Shown here piece after piece: positions 59,538 to 64,000 of a DNA stretch of 64,000 nucleotides (positions are counted from its first letter, which is position 1; the number at the start of each line of letters is the position of its first letter). The notes beneath the pieces are model-generated. The model did not search any database, was not told where the DNA came from, and worked only from the letters and a program-made list of their open reading frames with translations. Source of the DNA: an uncultured Porphyromonadaceae bacterium (GTDB taxonomy: Bacteria; Bacteroidota; Bacteroidia; Bacteroidales; Muribaculaceae); contig URAU01000013.1 in NCBI GenBank assembly GCA_900545955.1, forward strand, positions 14,074 through 78,073, in the 5' to 3' direction. Made by a program: the position numbers and the translations under genes.

Positions 59538-59933
59538 TCATTCGAACTGCGCGGCAATGGAGGCGGCGATAGATTTCATCTCCTCCTCGGGGAGAGAGAG
59601 CTTGGGAGCGCAGAAATTCATGTCGGCACCCTTATCCATCGGCACGAGGTGGACATGGGTGTGGGGCACGTCGAGGCCGATGACCGTCACACCTACTTTG
59701 GTGCAGGGGATGGCTTTTTTGATAGCCTTGGCCACGCGCTTTGCGAAGAGCATCAGGCCGGTGTAGTCGTCGTCGGCCATGTCGAAAATATAGTCGACCT
59801 CCTTTTTGGGGATAACGAGCACATGGCCCGGATGGACGGGGCTAATGTCGAGAAATGCGAAATAGTGGTTGTCTTCGGCCACTTTATACGATGGAATCTC
59901 GCCTGCGGCGATACGTGAGAATAATGTTGCCAT
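59538..59933 (-). CDS. HIT-family nucleotide hydrolase/transferase, 131 aa
   Basis: The catalytic histidine triad is HTHVHLVPM (residues about 100-108). The opening MATLFSRIAAGEIPSYKVAE is typical of the HINT branch, with VHPGHVLVIPKKEVDYIFDM following. The enzyme splits AMP-linked conjugates such as AMP-lysine or adenosine phosphoramidates. Length is normal. It precedes, on the same strand and downstream, the TlpA-like gene by 233 bases, and it follows greA after 64 bases, so greA and this gene probably share a promoter. Confidence 0.92.
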   Translation of the reverse strand: MATLFSRIAAGEIPSYKVAEDNHYFAFLDISPVHPGHVLVIPKKEVDYIFDMADDDYTGLMLFAKRVAKAIKKAIPCTKVGVTVIGLDVPHTHVHLVPMDKGADMNFCAPKLSLPEEEMKSIAASIAAQFE

Positions 59934-59997
59934 CTCAATGAGAGTCTAAGCGGTATTATATATTATTAATGTGTGGGCGTGGCGCGCGGTGGCCTTG

Positions 59998-60468
59998 TCA
60001 GATTTCGATGCTTTCGATTTCGAATTTCATCAGACCGGCAGGCACGCGGATTTCGACCACGTCGCCGACCTTATGGCCGAGCAGCCCTTTGGCGATGGGG
60101 GTTGACGCGCCGATTTTTTTCTCGCGCAGGTTGGCCTCGGAGTCGGCTACGATGGTGTATTCCACGCTCATGCCGTTGGCCTGGTTTTTGATTTTAACGC
60201 GCGAGAGGATATTAACCTCGTCGGCATTGAGCTTGCTCTCGTCGATAATACGGGCGTTGGCCACGAGGTCTTTGAGTTTGGCTATTTTCATCTCAAGCAT
60301 TCCCTGTGCCTCTTTGGCGGCGTCGTATTCAGAGTTTTCGGAGAGGTCGCCCTTATCGCGGGCTTCGGCGATGGCGGCGGATATGCGCGGGCGTTCCACG
60401 CTTTCGAGGAAGGCTATCTCTTCCATTTTTTTCTTATAGCCTTCTTTAGTCATGTAGGTAAGTGCCAT
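59998..60468 (-). CDS. greA: Transcription elongation factor GreA, 156 aa
   Basis: GreA frees stalled RNA polymerase by stimulating transcript cleavage. The N-terminal coiled coil (MTKEGYKKKMEEIAFLESVE, with the acidic tip DKGDLSENSEYDAAKEA) and the C-terminal FKBP-like domain (VGDVVEIRVPAGLMKFEIES) are intact. A good promoter at 60694-60725 on the minus strand gives a leader of about 220 bases. The long leader could carry control, but no clear stem is seen in it. Confidence 0.95.
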   Translation of the reverse strand: MALTYMTKEGYKKKMEEIAFLESVERPRISAAIAEARDKGDLSENSEYDAAKEAQGMLEMKIAKLKDLVANARIIDESKLNADEVNILSRVKIKNQANGMSVEYTIVADSEANLREKKIGASTPIAKGLLGHKVGDVVEIRVPAGLMKFEIESIEI

Positions 60469-60693
60469 AATGATATTTCTTTTTGATTGGCGGCCGGATG
60501 GCGCGGAAAGGGTGTGTTTTAAGCGCGCGGGGCTGCCTGAAGGTTGATAAATCAGTTTTGATATTAGACGACAAAAAAGATATAGTGCCTCTCCGGCCTC
60601 ATGGCCGAGGGAGACGCTACTCGCTGGGTCTGAATTACATAAATACTCTTCGGAGCATCCGGCGCCCCTTCGGGAGCCTCAACTCTTCGCCTG
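60469..60693. other. Leader of greA; GC-rich, no gene recognised
   Basis: This is the transcribed region between the predicted start near 60688 and the greA start codon. There are GGCC-rich short stems around 60595-60612, but no arms long enough to name. The plus-strand ORF at 60483-60728 has no family match and is not called. Confidence 0.35.
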
Positions 60694-60725
60694 CAAATTT
60701 AAGCAAAAATCCCCGTACTGGCAAA
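60694..60725 (-). promoter_or_regulatory. Promoter of greA (and probably HIT gene)
   Basis: On the minus strand TAAATTTG (60694-60701) is preceded by exactly 20 bases and TTTG (60722-60725), the full Bacteroidetes consensus. Confidence 0.7.
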
Positions 60726-60772
60726 TAAATAGTGAAATTGCCCCCCATACCCGAAATTTATATTGATTTCAT

Positions 60773-60780
60773 TAACTTTG
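60773..60780 (+). promoter_or_regulatory. TAnnTTTG box four bases before the DUF6056-like gene
   Basis: TAACTTTG ends at 60780 and the ATG is at 60785. The -33 element is poor (ACCC in place of TTTG). The predicted message is leaderless or nearly so. Confidence 0.45.
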
Positions 60781-60784
60781 CGAT

Positions 60785-62452
60785 ATGCTTGAAAAATTTC
60801 CGACTTCTGCCGGCTACCGCGCTGGAATCCTGCTTATATACGTTTGTTTCGTCGCCATCTATTGGGTTACACCGCTTTACGGCGACGACCTCTGCTTCAT
60901 AAAGGACTACGCAGCGCATACTGGCAGTAGCCAGCTTACATTCCGCGGCGTATGCGATTTCTTCGTCTACAACTGGCATACGGAGAACGGCCGCTTACCC
61001 AACCTACTGTTTGTCACACCATTTGTGATGGCGTTCGGACGCTACGCAGGAGCGTTCATCCTCGCCATTTTCGCTACGGGAATGGTGGCCGAGACGGCTC
61101 TGCTCTCGGCCCGCATAGCCGGAAGGCCGCGCGTATCGGCTGCACATCTCGCCTTCGTGTGGGCGGTATCGACCGCCACCATTTCCTGGTTCAACAATTG
61201 TTTCCTTGCCTCGCACACATTGAATTATATACTACCCACCTGGATGATGCTCTGGTTCGTACGGCTTGTGATACTGACGTCTGAACGTCGGCTCGTCGGT
61301 TGGCGCTTGGCGTTGACCGCCGTTTTCGCCATACTTTGCGGATGGATGCACGAGGGGTGCTCGGCTATGCTCCTTGGCGGCCTCGGGCTATGGATTATAT
61401 CGCGGAAGTTCAGGGTACCGGCGGCTACATGGCTTGTCGTGGCGATGCTTTTCGTTGGCTTCGCGCTTACAATGTCGTCGCCGATGATCTGGATGCGCGT
61501 CTCGCTCGAAAACCGCGCCCTCGCGGATGCAGCCGTCGCAACACCACCCACGCCTACAATCCCGCTTACGACCAATCCAGTTCCGGTATATACGCGTATC
61601 TGGAATCTTCTCTGGCGGGTTATGCCGCTGCTCATTATTCTTGGTGTGACCGCCGGAGTTTCGTTATGTTTTACCCGAGGAAGGGAGGTCCTTTCGGAGC
61701 TGTGGCAGCGTCAGTACACGCGCATCGCCGCTTTCTCGGTCCTTACAGGCATTGCAATGTGGACGCTGCTTGCGCGCCACAACGCCGGAGTAACGTGGTA
61801 TCCGCAGGCTATGGGACTCGTGCTGTTCTCGGCACTCGCTTTTAAGCTCGCGGATGGAAGAATTCCGACTAAAGCTTTGAAATGGGCGACGGCGCTGACT
61901 TTCGTAGCCATCGGAGCGGTATTTGTTAACGCGACGGCATGGACTTCGAGTAAAAACAAAGAGTTTCAGGAAATTATGGCAGAGGCGCAGGCTTCACCAA
62001 ACGGAACGGTATTCCGCGATCTTCTGCCTCGGCCGCATACTCCCACTCTTCGGCTCCTTCCCGAGGAGGCATGGCGGAGCAATATGCATCTGTTTGCCAT
62101 CAACAGCCATGAAAATAAGGTAATAAATGTTGTCCCGGCTGCGTTGCGCGACTTCTCTGCCGCGAAAGCGCGTCGCATACGTGGCAATGCTGACCTGTTG
62201 GTATACAAAGGATTGCTTATAGCGCCATACGTCCGGCTGAAATACGACCGCATCGAGCTCCCCTGCGAGGTGCCGACCGATTATTTTGACTATGTTCTGG
62301 CCTTCGATGGCGAAGAAGGCGGTTTCCCGCGCCTGACCACGCGCTACGTCTTCACCGCCGCCGACGGCACCCGCTGGCTATATCTCGAGCCCGTATTTGG
62401 TTTCGATCCCTCGCGCATTAGCGCCGCCGACATCTCCGCCACCAATTCCTAA
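60785..62452 (+). CDS. Polytopic membrane protein, DUF6056-like, 555 aa
   Basis: About ten membrane segments can be counted, such as AGILLIYVCFVAIYWVTPLY, GAFILAIFATGMVAETALLS and FSVLTGIAMWTLLARHNAG. The soluble signatures GDDLCFIKDYAAHTG near the N-terminus and NWHTENGRLPNLLF resemble the DUF6056 group, which shares a general fold with the C-terminal part of oligosaccharyl or glycosyl transferases of the GT-C type. The catalytic function is not established. It is preceded by a -7 box only four bases from the ATG and follows greA divergently. Confidence 0.75.
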   Translation: MLEKFPTSAGYRAGILLIYVCFVAIYWVTPLYGDDLCFIKDYAAHTGSSQLTFRGVCDFFVYNWHTENGRLPNLLFVTPFVMAFGRYAGAFILAIFATGMVAETALLSARIAGRPRVSAAHLAFVWAVSTATISWFNNCFLASHTLNYILPTWMMLWFVRLVILTSERRLVGWRLALTAVFAILCGWMHEGCSAMLLGGLGLWIISRKFRVPAATWLVVAMLFVGFALTMSSPMIWMRVSLENRALADAAVATPPTPTIPLTTNPVPVYTRIWNLLWRVMPLLIILGVTAGVSLCFTRGREVLSELWQRQYTRIAAFSVLTGIAMWTLLARHNAGVTWYPQAMGLVLFSALAFKLADGRIPTKALKWATALTFVAIGAVFVNATAWTSSKNKEFQEIMAEAQASPNGTVFRDLLPRPHTPTLRLLPEEAWRSNMHLFAINSHENKVINVVPAALRDFSAAKARRIRGNADLLVYKGLLIAPYVRLKYDRIELPCEVPTDYFDYVLAFDGEEGGFPRLTTRYVFTAADGTRWLYLEPVFGFDPSRISAADISATNS

Positions 62453-62490
62453 ACGTTATCAAAGATTTTTGAGGCGGGATGGCGGAAAAA

Positions 62491-62522
62491 TTTGGAAATG
62501 AGAGGGGAAAGTGGTAATTTTG
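62491..62522 (+). promoter_or_regulatory. Promoter of rplU-rpmA
   Basis: TTTG (62491-62494), 20 bases, then TAATTTTG (62515-62522): a full Bacteroidetes consensus. The transcript would begin near 62528, giving a leader of about 80 bases with one stem TTGTAAT/ATTACAA (62580-62600) just ahead of the start codon. Confidence 0.8.
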
Positions 62523-62609
62523 TGGGCTTTTTAGGCCGTATCGGGCTCGGATAAGCGGTCAGGTAGACCCGCCCGCCGGTTGTAATCTATTTAATTACAA
62601 TTAGTTGCA

Positions 62610-62930
62610 ATGTACGCAATTGTAGAAATCCAGGGACAGCAGTTTAAAGCCGAAGCCGGCAAATTCCTGTATGTTCACTATCTCGGCGACGAAAAAAAAG
62701 AAGGCGAGACCATTGAATTCGACCGCGTTCTTCTCGTTGATGCCGACGGTGCCGTTAAAGTAGGCGCGCCCACCGTGGAAGGGGCAAAAGTTGTATGCGA
62801 GGTGAAACGTCCCCTCGTGAAAGGCGACAAAGTGATTGTTTTCAAGAAGAAACGTCGCAACGACTATGTTCGCAAGAACGGTCATCGTCAGTATTTCAGC
62901 CAGATTGTGATCAAGGACGTAATTGCTTAA
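62610..62930 (+). CDS. rplU: Ribosomal protein L21, 106 aa
   Basis: MYAIVEIQGQQFKAEAGKFL is the family opening and KVKRP-like basic stretches with FKKKRRNDYVRKNGHRQYF end the protein. L21 binds 23S rRNA in the large subunit. It is 106 residues, the usual size. It is followed by rpmA after 25 bases, the standard pairing, from the strong promoter at 62491-62522. Confidence 0.98.
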   Translation: MYAIVEIQGQQFKAEAGKFLYVHYLGDEKKEGETIEFDRVLLVDADGAVKVGAPTVEGAKVVCEVKRPLVKGDKVIVFKKKRRNDYVRKNGHRQYFSQIVIKDVIA

Positions 62931-62955
62931 CCCCCAAAATAAACTCTAAGAAGAA

Positions 62956-63219
62956 ATGGCACATAAAAAAGGTGTCGGTAGTTCGAAGAACGGCCGTGAG
63001 TCGGAAAGCAAACGACTCGGAGTGAAGATTTTTGGCGGTCAGCACGCCAAAGCAGGCAATATCATCAAGCGTCAGCGTGGCACGGTTCACCATCCCGGTC
63101 TTAACGTAGGTATGGGCAAGGACCACACGATTTACGCCCTCGTGGATGGCGTGGTTGTGTTCACCACCGGCAAGGAAGGCCGCCGTTTCATCAACGTGCA
63201 GCCTGCCGGCGAGGCATAA
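62956..63219 (+). CDS. rpmA: Ribosomal protein L27, 87 aa
   Basis: The N-terminus MAHKKGVGSSKNGRESESKR and the following LGVKIFGGQHAKAGNIIKRQ are the almost invariant L27 sequence, which reaches the peptidyl-transferase centre of the 50S subunit. No cleavable N-terminal extension is present (unlike Firmicutes). It forms an operon with rplU, and a long hairpin follows 43 bases after the stop. Confidence 0.98.
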   Translation: MAHKKGVGSSKNGRESESKRLGVKIFGGQHAKAGNIIKRQRGTVHHPGLNVGMGKDHTIYALVDGVVVFTTGKEGRRFINVQPAGEA

Positions 63220-63262
63220 CCTTATAGTCCGTACCGGCGCCAACGGCGCGTAACGAAAAGCC

Positions 63263-63305
63263 GACGGCATCGAAATCTCCCGAGTAGGGATGTTTCGATG
63301 CCGTC
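63263..63305 (+). terminator. Hairpin after rpmA
   Basis: GACGGCATCGAAA (63263-63275) and TTTCGATGCCGTC (63293-63305) form a perfect 13-bp stem around a 17-base loop that has its own CCC/GGG. The T-run comes late (GTGTTTTTC about 15 bases on), so termination strength is uncertain. Confidence 0.65.
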
Positions 63306-63663
63306 GTCGTCATTGTGTGTTTTTCGGCGCCTTTGCGGACTCTTGTGCGGACGCCACGATAGTATTTAGCTTTTAGCAACACAGTGTGAAACAGGACTCG
63401 GGCAGGCGGGGGCGTTCTGATGAGTCGGCGTCGCTTCCAACGCCGCGGCGGCAGGGGTGGCGGTTGATTGCGTCGAGGACCGCGCATCCTCGGCCGCTGG
63501 CCAGCCCGGTCGGGAGAGCTTAAGTTCCACTCTGAACGGCTCCTGATCCCGCTGTTTCAGAAGTATAACGCCGGAGGAGCGAGGAAGGTTTCTCTCCGGT
63601 GTGTTAAAAAGGCTTCTTCGGAAATGCAATCGGCAAAAAGTGGCTATAAAAATTCAGAGAACT
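63306..63663. other. GC-rich intergenic stretch between rpmA and tRNA-Asn, no gene recognised
   Basis: Several overlapping ORFs in different frames (63191-63487, 63366-63629, 63468-63755) have no start context, no signal and no family motif. I see only simple GC-rich sequence, which may be a spacer or decayed DNA. Confidence 0.35.
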
Positions 63664-63695
63664 ATTGCGTAATTGAAAAAAACGACGTAATTTTG
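63664..63695 (+). promoter_or_regulatory. Promoter of the tRNA-Asn genes
   Basis: TAATTTTG (63688-63695) is preceded 20 bases upstream by ATTG (63664-63667), one change from TTTG. The box ends 50 bases before the first tRNA. Confidence 0.55.
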
Positions 63696-63745
63696 CATCG
63701 CAAAACCGGAAAGGCGCGGGAGCGCGTCGCGTTGTTTTTAGTTAT

Positions 63746-63819
63746 GCTTCAGTAGCTCAGTTGGTTAGAGCACCTGACTGTTAATCAGGGGGTCGTTGGT
63801 TCAAGCCCATCCTGAAGCG
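63746..63819 (+). tRNA. tRNA-Asn (anticodon GTT)
   Basis: GCTTCAG and CTGAAGC make the acceptor stem and the anticodon loop in CCTGACTGTTAATCAGG carries GTT (63780-63782). The D and T arms (AGCTCAGTTGGTTAGAGC, GTTCAAGCC) are normal. The 3' CCA is not encoded; the discriminator G is followed by CAAC. Confidence 0.95.
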
Positions 63820-63924
63820 CAACGTTTTATTGAATTGAAGGGTTAAAAACAGGTAGTGCGGTCTTTGCCGTTGTGCAGTCGCCTGCCGAAAGCCGATGCC
63901 CCGGAATGCGGGGCGAGGCTCAAT

Positions 63925-63998
63925 GCTTCAGTAGCTCAGTTGGTTAGAGCACCTGACTGTTAATCAGGGGGTCGTTGGTTCAAGCCCATCCTGAAGCG
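63925..63998 (+). tRNA. tRNA-Asn (anticodon GTT), second copy
   Basis: This copy is identical to the one at 63746-63819 base for base, including the flanking T upstream and CA downstream. The 105-base spacer between them differs from other sequence and has no gene. It ends two bases before the window edge. Confidence 0.95.
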
Positions 63999-64000
63999 CA

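Noticed and set aside
63306..63663. Short ORFs between rpmA and tRNA-Asn
   Set aside because: They overlap in several frames with no start signal or similarity I recognise.
1..64000. CRISPR array
   Set aside because: No regularly spaced repeat of 25-40 bases was found; the only tandem array is the 9-bp unit at 28.8 kb.

Overview
The window looks like a chromosomal segment of a gut Bacteroidales bacterium, most likely Muribaculaceae-like. The support is a SusC/SusD/SusE-SusF-type outer-membrane locus, promoters of the Bacteroidetes type (TTTG, about 20 bases, then TAnnTTTG), a C10 (streptopain-like) secreted peptidase, DUF4143 and DUF2795 proteins, a fused RAYT-type transposase, and a GC-rich, codon-biased core broken by AT-rich patches. 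The species cannot be fixed from the sequence alone.

Layout. 1-3.1 kb: end of a Wzx-like flippase, an unknown secreted protein and a Crp/Fnr-type regulator. 3.1-8.7 kb: an AT-rich accessory island with two unknown secreted proteins (the first with a probable T-tract frameshift in its signal peptide), a broken mobilisation-like gene and a Fic protein. The island is bounded by near-identical 23-bp direct repeats derived from the 3' end of the DUF2795 gene. 8.9-12.9 kb: cobalamin adenosyltransferase, LOG-family protein, U32 peptidase-family protein and pgi. 13.1-21.1 kb: a four-gene minus-strand glycan uptake operon (SusC, SusD and two SusE/F-like lipoproteins) without an adjacent glycoside hydrolase or regulator. 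21.2-24.1 kb: a secreted DUF6359-like protein and a RAYT/Y1 transposase with palindromic repeats nearby. 24.1-40.6 kb: housekeeping genes (prfB, an RluA-type synthase, topA, C10 peptidase, TrmH-type methylase, MFS transporter, RNase H, alanine dehydrogenase-like protein, aroK, mscL, menG, purC, phoH). 40.7-44.9 kb: an AddA/RecB-like helicase-nuclease and tadA. 44.9-47.9 kb: a second AT-rich patch with a candidate structured RNA, three small secreted PEGA/LamG-like proteins and a KilA-N remnant. 47.8-49.1 kb: a DUF4143 ATPase gene flanked on both sides by almost identical 39-bp palindromes. 49.3-63.2 kb: acyl-CoA synthetase, S41 protease, coaD, parE, two glycosyltransferases, a redox-dead TlpA-like lipoprotein, HIT, greA, a DUF6056-like membrane protein, and rplU-rpmA. 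The end carries two identical tandem tRNA-Asn genes.

Most interesting signals: (a) the palindrome-bracketed DUF4143 gene; (b) a transposase-fusion gene next to a long inverted repeat, plus a separate dispersed palindrome family (GTAGGGATGCACC...) at three loci; (c) the gene-end-derived direct repeats that frame the Fic island; (d) a candidate pseudoknotted RNA at 45.4 kb; (e) three genes whose TAnnTTTG box ends only 4-5 bases before the ATG, suggesting leaderless messages. All family assignments come from reading the protein sequences; no database search was run.
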